DNA of 34,020 nucleotides from XYA12-FULL-58-9 sp001798605 (GCA_036736205.1 DAINMX010000050.1:1-34020), one strand, 5' to 3'; numbered from the stretch's first letter, positions 23,641-33,051 are shown. Notes: generated by a model from the letters alone, not told the origin. A program made the numbers and translations.

Positions 23641-23973
23641 CTACAAAAACACGCGATAGTCCGCCTTGAACACCTTAGCGAGACGCTTCGCCATCGATTT
23701 ACCAATCGAACGGCGACCGTTCTCCATGGCTGAGACGTCGCCTTGGGTGACGCCCAGCTTTTTCGCCAGCTGCACCTGCGTCAACTCATCTCGCGCGCGA
23801 AGGCCACGAAGCACCGTCCCCGCCTTGCCATGCTTGGCATGCTGCTCCGAGAACACTTCATCAGCCGAAACAGAATCGCTCTCCTGCGTTGCGTATGGAC
23901 GCAGCAGTTCCGCTACACCCTGGGCAGCCTTGCGGGGAACGACGAAGGTCTTCCCGCTGCGACTATCCGCCAA
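23641..23973 (-). CDS. XRE-family helix-turn-helix protein, antitoxin-like
   Basis: 110 residues. The N-terminal half is polar (GKTFVVPRKAAQGVAELLRP). The C-terminal half is a complete XRE domain: LTQVQLAKKLGVTQGDVSAM, then ENGRRSIGKSMAKRLAKVFK. Domain order and size resemble HigA/antitoxin-type regulators. No toxin gene adjoins it: upstream is a small lipoprotein and downstream an intergenic gap before the MazF module. It may be an orphan antitoxin or a general regulator. Confidence 0.8.
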   Translation of the reverse strand: MADSRSGKTFVVPRKAAQGVAELLRPYATQESDSVSADEVFSEQHAKHGKAGTVLRGLRARDELTQVQLAKKLGVTQGDVSAMENGRRSIGKSMAKRLAKVFKADYRVFL

Positions 23974-23979
23974 TGGAAA

Positions 23980-24336
23980 TCAGGAGCAACCGGCGCCTTC
24001 CCCACCCAACCAGTTCTTCACGGCAATCGCCTTGTGTGCATCCGCACAGGTACTCACCTCGGTTGTTCCGACCAACTCCACGGCTTTCGGGTTCACTGCC
24101 AGAAAGTCATTGATGGCAGTATAGTGATATTGATACTCGTAACCATCCCAGACACAAATCCCGTCTGCCTCACGCGAGAAGTCGTCCCCACCACCCACAT
24201 GTATTGCTGTCGTTATATGAGGAGGTGGAGGACCGTCATATGGGAATTTGCATTCGTCACTTTCGTTGTCCCCACAAGAAACCACGAAAACCGCCACACA
24301 AAAAATGACCAACAAACGTTTTCTCGGAAACATCAT
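23980..24336 (-). CDS. Small lipoprotein of unknown function
   Basis: 118 residues from ATG 24336 (24333 is equally possible); a GGGGGA purine run sits just before it. The signal peptide MFPRKRLLVIFCVAVFVVSC carries a lipobox-like VVSC. The mature part contains KFPYDGPPPPH, a VGGGDDF segment and paired late cysteines (TCADAHKAI and a C-terminal GAGCS). I recognise no domain. It ends 6 bases before the XRE gene on the same strand, so the two may be co-transcribed. Confidence 0.65.
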   Translation of the reverse strand: MMFPRKRLLVIFCVAVFVVSCGDNESDECKFPYDGPPPPHITTAIHVGGGDDFSREADGICVWDGYEYQYHYTAINDFLAVNPKAVELVGTTEVSTCADAHKAIAVKNWLGGEGAGCS

Positions 24337-24522
24337 TTCCCCCAGCGTCATCACATCCCTCGACCAACGCAGATCGCCGCAAGCACCTGACTCCCGCTAA
24401 TCCCGCCCCTAAATCCAAAGCCACCGTCGCTGTTTTCCCAATTGCTACAGGGAGGGCTAAAGAGGCCTCTCTCCAAAGCAGAGCAAGAACAACTCGCGGC
24501 CAAAACGACGGAACTGAGACTA

Positions 24523-26637
24523 TCAATCGTCGGACGCTTGCTCTTGCTCGTCATCCTCGAGAGCTTGCTTGCGCGACAGCTTGACCTTGCCACGGTCCAT
24601 GCCGATGCACTTGACCATCACTTCGTCACCCTCTTGCAACACGTCCTCGACGCGATTGACGCGGCGATTGGCGAGCTCTGAGATGTGAACCAGACCATCG
24701 GTGCCGGGGAAGATCTCGACGAATGCACCGAAGTCGGTGATCTTGCGCACGTTGCCGAGATAGATCTTGCCGATCTCTGCCTCTTGGGTGAGGTCGTTGA
24801 TCATTCTAATGGCGCGGCTTGATGCCTCACCGTCTGTGCTCGCCACAGACACTGTGCCGTCGTCCTCGACGTTCACCTGACAACCGGTGCGTGCGACGAT
24901 GTCCTTGATGACTTTGCCGCCCGGTCCAATGACGTCGCGGATGCGGTCGACTTTGATCTTGAACTTGGTGATACGCGGCGCGAAGTGAGACATCTCCGCG
25001 CGGCTCTCAGTGAGTGACTCGCCCATACACTTGAGGATGTGCAACCGGCCGACACGGGCTTGCTCGAGCGCCGCTTCGAGAATTTCGCGGGAGACCCCAC
25101 CAATCTTGATGTCCATCTGGATGGCGGAAATGCCGTCTTTGGTGCCGGCAACTTTGAAGTCCATGTCACCGAGATGGTCCTCATCTCCGAGAATGTCAGA
25201 GAGGATGGCGATTTCGTCGCCTTCCTTGATGAGGCCCATGGCGATGCCAGCGCACGGCGATTTCATCGGCACACCGGCGTCCATCATTGCGAGAGATCCA
25301 CCACACACCGTGGCCATCGACGACGAGCCGTTGGACTCGAGAATGTCGCTCATGACCCGGATCGTGTAGGGAAAATCGTCACCAATCTGGAGACAGGCCT
25401 TGAGGGCACGACGAGCCAGGGTCCCGTGACCCACCTCGCGACGGCCGGGGCCACGCAGGGGTTTCACCTCGCCAACGCTGTAGGGAGGGAAGTTATAGTG
25501 CAGCAGGAAGTTGCGATAGTGATCGCCGAAGAGGTCCTCAATCTTCTGCTCGTCTTGACGAGTGCCGAGGGTAACATTTACCAGACCCTGGGTTTCGCCG
25601 CGACAGAACAGTGCCGAACCGTGGGTGCGGGGCAAAACACCCACTTCGGTGGTTATCGGGCGAATGTCGGTGAGACCGCGACCATCGATGCGCTTCTTTT
25701 CTTTGATGATCTTGGTGCGGACCAGATCATACTTGAGATCGCTCATAATCGCTTTGATCTCGCCAGTGCGCTCTGCGAGGGTTGCGTCTTCGGCAACGAG
25801 GGCCGCAATGACATCTCTCTTCGCATCGTCGAGAGCATCGTACCGCGGCAGCTTCTCACGGATGAGAAGGGCATCCACAAACTTGGAGGTGGCGACCGCG
25901 CGAACTCGCGTTTCGAGCTCAAGGTCGCGCTTGGGCGGCTCGAACCCACGCTTGGCCTTGCCAGCTTCTTTGACCATCTCGAGCTGAACGTCGATGACCG
26001 GCTGGGCCGCTTCGTGGGCAAACAACAGCGCGTCGATCATGACTTGTTCCGAAACGAACTGGCCGCCACCTTCGACCATGACGATGGCATCGCGACTGCA
26101 CGAGACGAAAACATTGAGGTCTGATTTGCCTTCTTCTTCGTGGGTGGGATTGGCAATGAACTTCCCGTCCACACGAACCACACGAATGCCCGCTATCGGT
26201 CCGGCAAAGGGCATGTCGGAAAGCATCAATGCAAGCGAAGCACCGGTCATCGCCAAAGCGTCAGCCGGATGTTTGTCGTCGTACGAGAACACGGTGGCAA
26301 TAAGCTGCGACTCGAATGTCCACCCTTCCGCAAACAGTGGTCGAATGGATCGGTCGATGAGACGGGAGGTCAGTGTCTCGTCGTCGCGTGGGCGCGTCTC
26401 GCGCTTGAAGTAGCCGCCAGGAATGCGGCCAGCAGCCGACATCTTCTCTTGGTAGTCGACGGTGAGCGGCAAAAAATCTAGGCCTGGACGAATGTCCTTG
26501 GAAGCTTGCGCGGTGACCAGGACCATGGTGTCACCGGCGGTGACAACGACCCCGCCCGACGCTTGCTTGGCGATTTTACCTGTTTGAAATGTGATTGTTG
26601 AACTTCCGACTACGACGGATTTTTCCACTGGGGTCAT
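24523..26637 (-). CDS. pnp: Polyribonucleotide nucleotidyltransferase (PNPase)
   Basis: 704 residues, the normal length (about 700). Two RNase PH domains flank a helical domain, with GGVVVTAGDTMVLVTA and the GRGLTDIRPI start of the second. The phosphate/catalytic region is SNGSSSMATVCGGSLAMMDA. A KH domain (DVIGPGGKVIKDIVARTG) and an S1 domain (KITDFGAFVEIFPGTDGLVH) close the protein. It degrades RNA 3' to 5' using phosphate and is part of the degradosome. Its position just downstream of rpsO is the conserved bacterial order. The start ATG 26637 lacks a strong ribosome-binding site. Confidence 0.97.
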   Translation of the reverse strand: MTPVEKSVVVGSSTITFQTGKIAKQASGGVVVTAGDTMVLVTAQASKDIRPGLDFLPLTVDYQEKMSAAGRIPGGYFKRETRPRDDETLTSRLIDRSIRPLFAEGWTFESQLIATVFSYDDKHPADALAMTGASLALMLSDMPFAGPIAGIRVVRVDGKFIANPTHEEEGKSDLNVFVSCSRDAIVMVEGGGQFVSEQVMIDALLFAHEAAQPVIDVQLEMVKEAGKAKRGFEPPKRDLELETRVRAVATSKFVDALLIREKLPRYDALDDAKRDVIAALVAEDATLAERTGEIKAIMSDLKYDLVRTKIIKEKKRIDGRGLTDIRPITTEVGVLPRTHGSALFCRGETQGLVNVTLGTRQDEQKIEDLFGDHYRNFLLHYNFPPYSVGEVKPLRGPGRREVGHGTLARRALKACLQIGDDFPYTIRVMSDILESNGSSSMATVCGGSLAMMDAGVPMKSPCAGIAMGLIKEGDEIAILSDILGDEDHLGDMDFKVAGTKDGISAIQMDIKIGGVSREILEAALEQARVGRLHILKCMGESLTESRAEMSHFAPRITKFKIKVDRIRDVIGPGGKVIKDIVARTGCQVNVEDDGTVSVASTDGEASSRAIRMINDLTQEAEIGKIYLGNVRKITDFGAFVEIFPGTDGLVHISELANRRVNRVEDVLQEGDEVMVKCIGMDRGKVKLSRKQALEDDEQEQASDD

Positions 26638-26691
26638 GTTTGGACCATTCCGGGCGCGCTACGAACAACCGGTACGCAGCCCTATTATTTG

Positions 26692-26704
26692 GGCGCAGTG
26701 CGCC
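26692..26704 (-). other. Hairpin between rpsO and pnp
   Basis: GGCGC-AGT-GCGCC forms a perfect 5-base stem about 45 bases after the rpsO stop. The rpsO-pnp junction in other bacteria carries terminator/processing hairpins; this one has no T-run, so processing or partial attenuation is more likely than termination. It is a weak call by eye. Confidence 0.3.
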
Positions 26705-26748
26705 TGATGAAGTTGATCGCGAGCTCGAGCTCGAACCCGCGGAGCCCG

Positions 26749-27018
26749 CTACTTGCGCAGGCCGAGTGCTTTGATCAATTCCCTATAGCGTGAGATGTCC
26801 TTTCGCTTGAGATACTCAAGCTGGCTCTTGCGTTGACTAACCAACATCAAAAGCCCCCGCCGGCTGTGGTGATCTTTCTTGTGCGCCTTGAAGTGCTCGG
26901 TCAGGCCGTTGATCCTATTGGTCAACAAGGCCACTTGCACCTCTGGCGAGCCGGTATCGGTGGGGTGGGTACGAAACGCGTCAATGATTGTGGCTTTTTC
27001 TTGGGTAGCCAACGCCAT
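26749..27018 (-). CDS. rpsO: 30S ribosomal protein S15
   Basis: 89 residues, exact family length. Typical segments are HPTDTGSPEVQVALLTNRIN, LTEHFKAHKKDHHSRRGLL and the C-terminal YLKRKDISRYRELIKALGLRK. It binds 16S rRNA early in small-subunit assembly. ATG 27018 has GAGGTG five bases upstream. It directly precedes pnp on the same strand. Confidence 0.97.
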   Translation of the reverse strand: MALATQEKATIIDAFRTHPTDTGSPEVQVALLTNRINGLTEHFKAHKKDHHSRRGLLMLVSQRKSQLEYLKRKDISRYRELIKALGLRK

Positions 27019-27111
27019 GGTACACCTCATTTGTAATCGCGAGCATCCCCGGCGTGGTGGAGATGCCGCTTGAATGGGCGGCTGTTTATTGTATCCCCCC
27101 CAATCTGTCAA

Positions 27112-27147
27112 GGAGACTCCCACCCATCAGGAGACTCCCACCCATCA
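27112..27147. repeat. Perfect 18-base tandem duplication
   Basis: GGAGACTCCCACCCATCA occurs twice in a row (27112-27129 and 27130-27147), just after the stop of the FG-GAP gene and before the rpsO leader. It looks like a recent slippage duplication, with no obvious function. Confidence 0.7.
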
Positions 27148-27149
27148 TG

Positions 27150-29555
27150 TCATTCCCAAATGTACGTGTAGACAGCCCCAGAAGATTCAGCGGTGACATC
27201 ATCATATTGATCGCCATTTATGCCCTTGGATCTGCTGTCTTCATACCTTGCTTGAATTGAGAATGTATTGCCATCTGCCGAAATGGCGACGGCAGAACCA
27301 AAGCCATCATAGGCATCCGGGTTCGTGGCTTTGACGTAGGCTTTTTGTGCCCAAGTGCTCGAGTCTCTTGTGAACACGTATGCCGCACCAGAATGAAAAG
27401 CTGAGTTGTCCGTTTGATCGCCGTTGATACCCGTTGCCGCACTACCTTCTGCCGTTGCACCAGCCACCAGGATGTTGCCATCCGCTGACATCGCCAATGC
27501 AAAACCAAAATCGTCACTCGCCTCGGTGTTGGAAGCCTTCACATAGGCCTGCTGAATCCATGTGCTCCCACTTCTGGAAAACACATAGGCCGCGCCAGAC
27601 GCTTGGGCAAAATTTTCGGTTTGGTCGCCGTTGATACCTTTGGCTCGACTGTCTTCGTTTCTTGCACCAACGGCCAAAGTGTTCCCGTCCTGTGATAGGG
27701 TGACAGCCCCGCCGAACTCATCGTAAATCTCCGCATTGGACGCCTTTGCATAGACCTGCTGAGTCCAAACGCTCCCACTTCGGGCAAACACGTACACGGC
27801 GCCAGCGTCTGTCGCTTCGTTGTTGCTCCCAATGCCATTTAGCCCCGTAGCTTCGCTGTCTTCCCCTCGTGCCCCAACCGCCATCGTATTGCCATCCCCT
27901 GACAGAGCTAAAGAGCACGAGAACATGTCGCTGGCACCCGTATTGGAGGCTTTCACGTAGGCCTGTTGTGTCCAAGTGCCACCGTTTCTGGTGAACACAT
28001 ATGCCGCGCCAGATAGTTGAGCCGAATTATCCATGGGGTCAGCATTCACACCCGTATCACTGCTCCATTCCCCATAGGCTCCAACTGCCATGGTGTCACC
28101 ATCCTCCGACAACGCCACAGTTGCCCCGAAAAGATCGCTGGCACCGGCATTGGACGCCTTCACATAGGCCTGCTGAGTCCACGCGGTCCCATTTCGAGTA
28201 AACACGTACACGGCCCCAGCATTCTCAACTGAATTGTCCGTTGGGTCTGCATTCACGCCGGTGTCACCACTCGATTCGCCCGGCGCGCCAACAACAAGCG
28301 TGTCACCATCGGCAGACAGTGCAACGGCGATTCCAAAGAGGTCACCTTCACCTGTGTTTGCGGCCTTGATGTAGGCTTGCTGACTCCACACACCGAATGA
28401 CTTTGTGAGCACGTACACTGCGCCAGCAGACAGCAGCGAATTGTCGTCTTGATTGCCTGTGGTCCCTGTACCGCCGCCGTCCTCAGCGTACGCTCCAACT
28501 GCCATGGTGTTGCCATCGGCAGATAGAGCTATGGAGTTCCCAAAATAGTCATAGGTTTCTGTGTTGGATGCCTTGATGTAGCTGTCGAATTTCCATTCTT
28601 CTGCAGTTTGGGGAGATGTTGAGCCCTGCTCCACCTCACTCGCCGGGCTGTCCGCGTATCCCGAACCTGTCGCAATCACGCGGTACCAGTAGGTAACCCC
28701 TGCGGCCAATGAAGAATGAACGGACAACGTGTTGTCGAGGGCAACAAGCAAAGACCAAGGACCGGTGGCGTTCGCGGAGTACTCCAACCTGTAGGTTTCA
28801 GAATTCGCCACAGGTGCCCATGTGATTTCGATCATGTCGGAATATATCCCGTCGCTGGCATCGACCGCGCTTGGCTGCTCAAGCTGTGGCAAATCATCAG
28901 CGGTGGTTCTACCTTCGGCGGCAACACTCGGTTCGCTGGTCTGATATCCGGACGCCGAGGCTGTCACTTGATAGAAATACTGGGTGGACGGGGGCAACGG
29001 CGAATCCGTGTACGCATTTGTGGATGACGTATCCAGCTCAACAAACCCCCCTGTGTGGCTCGCGGACCTAAGCACCGCATAGCTCGTGGCTTGCGGTACA
29101 ACGTCCCACTGCAACAAAATGTGATCTTCGAAAGACTGGGAGGCACTCACGTTGGCAGGCGCGGCCAACTGGTTTTCTGTATTCGTGGCCAAGCTAATTT
29201 CTCCCAAGGCATTGGCGCCTTTGTCTAGCTCAATCACCCGTGAATAAGCGGCATAACCTGCAGCTTGAATGCTGAGGGTTTGCTGTCCTGTGGTGACTTC
29301 GCCAAGAAAAAATACACCCGCATTGTCTGTGGATGTGGTCTTGTCGGCCACGCGCACGGATGCGCCCGCAACAGGTTCGCGATCATTCGCATCCACAACC
29401 ACGCCAGAGACGTCGGCAACGCCACGGGTGACAATCTTGCTGTCATCAAAACCCGACATGTCCACGCCCGAGCCGCAACCACCGTCAGCCATGCCCTGCA
29501 GACACGAAGCCACCAAGAGCATCACCACCACATTTCTCACGGTCATCATTTTCAC
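27150..29555 (-). CDS. Lipoprotein with carboxypeptidase-like, two FN3 and seven FG-GAP-like propeller repeats
   Basis: 801 residues. The signal peptide ends with LLVASC, a lipobox. A CnaB/carboxypeptidase-regulatory-like domain (about 45-115; ASVRVADKTTSTDNAGVFFL) is followed by two fibronectin type III domains (about 130-215 and 220-313; ATSYAVLRSASHTGGF, SETYRLEYSANATGPW). Seven repeats of about 68 residues fill the rest, each of the form YVKASNT..D.FG..VALS.DG and GAVYVFTR...W.QQ, a seven-bladed integrin-like propeller. The last repeat is divergent. It is probably a surface adhesion/binding protein. It begins 112 bases after the copy-B caspase gene on the same strand and could be read with it. 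Confidence 0.85.
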   Translation of the reverse strand: MKMMTVRNVVVMLLVASCLQGMADGGCGSGVDMSGFDDSKIVTRGVADVSGVVVDANDREPVAGASVRVADKTTSTDNAGVFFLGEVTTGQQTLSIQAAGYAAYSRVIELDKGANALGEISLATNTENQLAAPANVSASQSFEDHILLQWDVVPQATSYAVLRSASHTGGFVELDTSSTNAYTDSPLPPSTQYFYQVTASASGYQTSEPSVAAEGRTTADDLPQLEQPSAVDASDGIYSDMIEITWAPVANSETYRLEYSANATGPWSLLVALDNTLSVHSSLAAGVTYWYRVIATGSGYADSPASEVEQGSTSPQTAEEWKFDSYIKASNTETYDYFGNSIALSADGNTMAVGAYAEDGGGTGTTGNQDDNSLLSAGAVYVLTKSFGVWSQQAYIKAANTGEGDLFGIAVALSADGDTLVVGAPGESSGDTGVNADPTDNSVENAGAVYVFTRNGTAWTQQAYVKASNAGASDLFGATVALSEDGDTMAVGAYGEWSSDTGVNADPMDNSAQLSGAAYVFTRNGGTWTQQAYVKASNTGASDMFSCSLALSGDGNTMAVGARGEDSEATGLNGIGSNNEATDAGAVYVFARSGSVWTQQVYAKASNAEIYDEFGGAVTLSQDGNTLAVGARNEDSRAKGINGDQTENFAQASGAAYVFSRSGSTWIQQAYVKASNTEASDDFGFALAMSADGNILVAGATAEGSAATGINGDQTDNSAFHSGAAYVFTRDSSTWAQKAYVKATNPDAYDGFGSAVAISADGNTFSIQARYEDSRSKGINGDQYDDVTAESSGAVYTYIWE

Positions 29556-29667
29556 AGCCTCTCCTCATGGGTCATGGGTCGAGCACAACTGCGCTCAAAT
29601 ATGCTTTCTGACCACGAGTACGAATCACGGATCCTGATTTGTTGCTGGATGAAGGGAAATACTGTTC

Positions 29668-31458
29668 TCAATCCCAAAAAATCATCACATATCCCACGGG
29701 AGCACCACGAATGGACTCCTTTGTGTTCATCGTCACCAGAAAACCGGATCCCGCGGCACCCACCTCAAGTGCGAAACCCCGCGATGGGCACCAAATCATC
29801 CCCGTACGGAATTTTCCAACCAAAACGAGCGGGTCTACGCTTGATTCTTCGGCTGCCACGGTGAGCATCGCATACCCCACGTCTAACCCGAGAATCACGG
29901 CCAGGTTGTGCGAAATCTGAGTCCGCCAATTCGCTCCCGCCATGACGCTCAGCCTCGACAGGGTTGCGGTGGGATCCTCTACCCATGCTCGACCGAGCTC
30001 GACAACTCCTGTCCAAGACACCCCTGATCTCCAACGAACATCTGCTTGAGCCCGCAGGCCATGCTCGATGTGATCGGACAAGAGTGGCGCCATGCCCAAG
30101 GTATAACCGACACCCACAGCCAGCAGGGAATCCTCTTGGCTGACTGCGACTGGATCAGTCTGGAAATCAACGGTCAGCATGTTGGGCCGATTGGCCATAA
30201 AACCTAGGTAATATGAGCGACCAAACGGAATGCCAAACAAGCTCTTCTCAAACTGGGCGTCCACGGCACCGCGCTCAGCCACCCTTTGGACCTTACTGCC
30301 CAAAGCCAATACCGAAACATCAGCGGCACCCGCTTCGACATTGGTTTCGCCATCTGAACTGCGTACGTAGAATCCCAAATGTTCGGGCAGCACCAGCGTG
30401 ACAGTTTGTTCTCCAGATGCATGCGCCCCGACCCATACGTCCCCATTCTCAGACTCAACGCTGAGCTTGCCTCGTACAGCCGGCCCAATGGCCACTCGTC
30501 TACTCCCTCGGCCCCGCCGCAGGTCCAACAAGGGTGCGCGACGATGCCGTTTTGGGGCCCAGGCAAATACGGACAAGCGTTTGCTGGCCTGACCCAAGTT
30601 GGCATTGGCTGCGGTCAAAAAGGCCGCCACCTCACTGTACTCCAATTGTCCATCGCCATTGATGTCAGCAGCCCCACTCAGGGCCGAACGCATTTGGAAA
30701 GAGAACAAACCTGCCTGTATCTTGGACCACTCGTGTGTCACACGATCTTGGCTGGTAGCTGCCAACACACCCACGTCTGGAAAATCCTCTAGTTCCTGAC
30801 CAGCCAAGAATTGGTCCAGCAACAAGGCCCCGGGGTCGTCTGGGGCGTCAGGACCTGTGGCACCGCGGCCGGCGACCAGTGAATAGGCGTTGCACGCATC
30901 CACGATCACATGAGTGTATGTCGCTGGGGATGACGAAATCACTTCGTGGAATAGGTCGCCCCGCGCAAACCGTCCGTCCTCGAGGTGGACGAAGCCTTGT
31001 CCTTCCCGATCCACGCTGCCGTGCCCCACAAAGACGAACATCAGTTCTGTCTTCTTGATACCGGCGGCCTGCCAGGCCATGATTATTTTGAATGTAGAGG
31101 TCAAGACATCGTTCATTTCTGCCCGCGTGGGTCTGCGGGTTCGTTCCGCATAGCCCGGGAAACGACGTTGGGTGTCGTCGTCCAACAACGTGAGCAATGT
31201 CAGCTGATCGGCAAACGGCGCCAACATCTCGGCATAGAGGACAGCGTCGTCGTCAGCATAATGAAGATCTTCCACACCAGGGTCGATGCTGTGATTGTTT
31301 CCAACAATCACCACAGCACGTTTTTGTGAAGAATCTTGTTTCGAACTTCCGGCGTTGACAGTGCCGCCGCAGACAAAGCCAAGAACCAAGGTCAGGACAA
31401 CAAGCAAGCTGTCTGAAACCATCCAATGCCGGCCCGAAACTATCCAACGTCGGGTCAT
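29668..31458 (-). CDS. Secreted caspase-family (C14) protein with EF-hand-like loop and C-terminal beta-barrel (copy B)
   Basis: 596 residues. An N-terminal signal (to about GTVNAG; ATG 31422 would trim 12 residues) precedes a caspase fold with catalytic His146 (FVFVGHGS) and Cys189 (VDACNAYS). The loop DINGDGQLEYSE (265-276) matches the EF-hand consensus at the position where copy A has its own. The rest is strand-rich, with aromatic-Gly patterns in the last 200 residues (LLAVGVGYTLGMAP, LGLDVGYAML), as in an outer-membrane barrel. ATG 31458 overlaps the anti-sigma stop by 4 bases. Sequence identity with copy A is low by eye, but domain order and neighbours are the same. Confidence 0.83.
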   Translation of the reverse strand: MTRRWIVSGRHWMVSDSLLVVLTLVLGFVCGGTVNAGSSKQDSSQKRAVVIVGNNHSIDPGVEDLHYADDDAVLYAEMLAPFADQLTLLTLLDDDTQRRFPGYAERTRRPTRAEMNDVLTSTFKIIMAWQAAGIKKTELMFVFVGHGSVDREGQGFVHLEDGRFARGDLFHEVISSSPATYTHVIVDACNAYSLVAGRGATGPDAPDDPGALLLDQFLAGQELEDFPDVGVLAATSQDRVTHEWSKIQAGLFSFQMRSALSGAADINGDGQLEYSEVAAFLTAANANLGQASKRLSVFAWAPKRHRRAPLLDLRRGRGSRRVAIGPAVRGKLSVESENGDVWVGAHASGEQTVTLVLPEHLGFYVRSSDGETNVEAGAADVSVLALGSKVQRVAERGAVDAQFEKSLFGIPFGRSYYLGFMANRPNMLTVDFQTDPVAVSQEDSLLAVGVGYTLGMAPLLSDHIEHGLRAQADVRWRSGVSWTGVVELGRAWVEDPTATLSRLSVMAGANWRTQISHNLAVILGLDVGYAMLTVAAEESSVDPLVLVGKFRTGMIWCPSRGFALEVGAAGSGFLVTMNTKESIRGAPVGYVMIFWD

Positions 31459-32333
31459 CGTGGCTTCCCTCTATTTGTGGCTGCGTCGAGATTTATTCGT
31501 CGAGCTTCAGCTTGAATGCCTTTGTCAGGCCCACATGGATTGTCCGCCAACACCTGATCAGCGCACGAGACCGCATCTGCCATTGCCATCGGCTCAGGGC
31601 TCAGAACGTAAACTAAGACAACATGGTCTCGTCCAGCCAGACTGTCTGGGTCGATTCGCAAGGGCAAAGACTTGAGCTGTGTGGCGCGGTCCACGTGCAC
31701 CGGCGGAGCCTCTCCTGACCAAGGCAATACGCCGTGCCACGAGCCGTCTTCTTGGGTCACCAAGATCCACAAATAGCCTGGGGTTGGGCTCACATAGGCA
31801 AAACGCAAGATCCCGTCCTGTGGGCAACTGACTGTCTCGCTGGGCCCGGGTGTGTCCGAGATCGATCGAATCAAGGCGTGGCCCAACGGATCTTTCTCCT
31901 CGCAAAACATTCGAATCGACAATCCGGAGGCTTCGGAACCTCGCATTCGCCACTCGGGTTCCTGGCGTTGTGTCACCACAATTGAGGCTACCACCAGCAC
32001 CACGCCCACGCTTGCACCAGCCAAGGTCCACTTCTGGAACGGTTGAAAAAGCCACGACACGGCCCCAAAGATCTTCGCAGGTATCGTGGACGGAGCGACC
32101 TGGTCGAGAACCACCGGTAGAAACGTTTCCAGCTCCAGGTCGGAAGGCAAATGGCGGGTTTGGCTGCCACTTGCCAACCAGCGGTCCATGTTCATGACAT
32201 TGTCGTAATGGCTACGGCATTGCTGACATTGCCTCACGTGGCACCACCACCAGAACCTGCCTGGCTTGAACCACGCTTGTTTGACAAAACTCCGCTCTGT
32301 CAAGCGCTGCGCCAGGCGACACACTACGCCCAT
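31455..32333 (-). CDS. Zinc-finger anti-sigma factor with periplasmic domain (copy B)
   Basis: 292 residues. Zinc-finger signature His32-x3-Cys36-x2-Cys39 (HVRQCQQC), one membrane span at about 102-120 (WTLAGASVGVVLVVASIVV), then a periplasmic region with GILRFAYVSPTPGYLWILVT that resembles the DUF4384-like domain of copy A, ending in a short Cys-containing tail. ATG 32333 has GGGAGG eight bases upstream and overlaps the sigma stop by 10 bases. It presumably holds the upstream-encoded sigma factor at the membrane. Confidence 0.82.
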   Translation of the reverse strand: MGVVCRLAQRLTERSFVKQAWFKPGRFWWWCHVRQCQQCRSHYDNVMNMDRWLASGSQTRHLPSDLELETFLPVVLDQVAPSTIPAKIFGAVSWLFQPFQKWTLAGASVGVVLVVASIVVTQRQEPEWRMRGSEASGLSIRMFCEEKDPLGHALIRSISDTPGPSETVSCPQDGILRFAYVSPTPGYLWILVTQEDGSWHGVLPWSGEAPPVHVDRATQLKSLPLRIDPDSLAGRDHVVLVYVLSPEPMAMADAVSCADQVLADNPCGPDKGIQAEARRINLDAATNRGKPR

Positions 32334-33019
32334 GGGTAAAGCCTCCCAATCACCAGCACACACAGGATCAGCCCGACCTCCGACCTCGGATCAAATCCCC
32401 GCGACCGCATGTGTTGCAGCAAAGTCTGCCGCAGGCGCTCCTCTCTCTTTCTTACCTTCATGTCCGTCAGGCCCATTTGGGTCGCAATGAGGTGCCGCGG
32501 CAAACCTTCTTCAAAACGCAGCTCGAATAGCCGGCACTGCTCGACGTCGAGGTGTTTCTTGAAATCAGCCAGAGTTTGCCGCAGCTCGAGGTTCATGGCT
32601 TGTTCTTCGGGCGTTTGTGGGTTCTCCATACCCGAGGCAGCAAGATCAATCTCGATATTCTCGATAGTCTCGATATTCAACCCAGAAAATCTCGCCGCGT
32701 GCCTGTCTTGTTGATGAAGACGGTCCACAGCCAAATTGGCGGCGATGACAAACAGGAAATTGCGAAACGGCCGGATACCGTCGTAGGCAAGTCTGGCATT
32801 GGGTGCAAATGCTCTCACGAAGGTTTCCTGCAACAGGTCATCCAGATCAGATGGCGACAAGAGGTTGGCCTGATTCAAACGAAGATTTCGTAGACGTGGT
32901 GCCGAGGCCAGCGCTTTGGCCAAACCAGGAGCGTAGACACGATACGTTTCGGCCAGGGTAGCCCGGTCACCATCTCGAAAGTGTTCGAGCCGGACCCGAT
33001 CTCGTGACAGCCATGGCAT
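32324..33019 (-). CDS. ECF-like RNA polymerase sigma factor (copy B)
   Basis: 231 residues from ATG 33019; a TTG at 33058 could add 13 residues. The sigma-2 region includes SDLDDLLQETFVRAFAPN and PFRNFLFVIAANLAVDRLHQ. Sigma-4 is CRLFELRFEEGLPRHLIATQ followed by MGLTDMKVRKREERLR. The region between is longer than in copy A. The last residues run into the overlap with the anti-sigma gene. No clear Shine-Dalgarno sequence was seen at either start. Confidence 0.85.
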   Translation of the reverse strand: MPWLSRDRVRLEHFRDGDRATLAETYRVYAPGLAKALASAPRLRNLRLNQANLLSPSDLDDLLQETFVRAFAPNARLAYDGIRPFRNFLFVIAANLAVDRLHQQDRHAARFSGLNIETIENIEIDLAASGMENPQTPEEQAMNLELRQTLADFKKHLDVEQCRLFELRFEEGLPRHLIATQMGLTDMKVRKREERLRQTLLQHMRSRGFDPRSEVGLILCVLVIGRLYPWA

Positions 33020-33051
33020 GGATGCAGATGTTTTCACACAATGAATACCCG

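Noticed and set aside
25039..26124. Plus-strand open frame of about 360 codons
   Set aside because: It is fully antisense to pnp, has no family resemblance and is explained by the codon bias of the opposite strand.
27083..27111. TTGACA with a -10 box as the rpsO promoter
   Set aside because: The TTGACA is good, but the best -10 (TACAAT) is only 12 bases away, and at 17 bases the box is poor.
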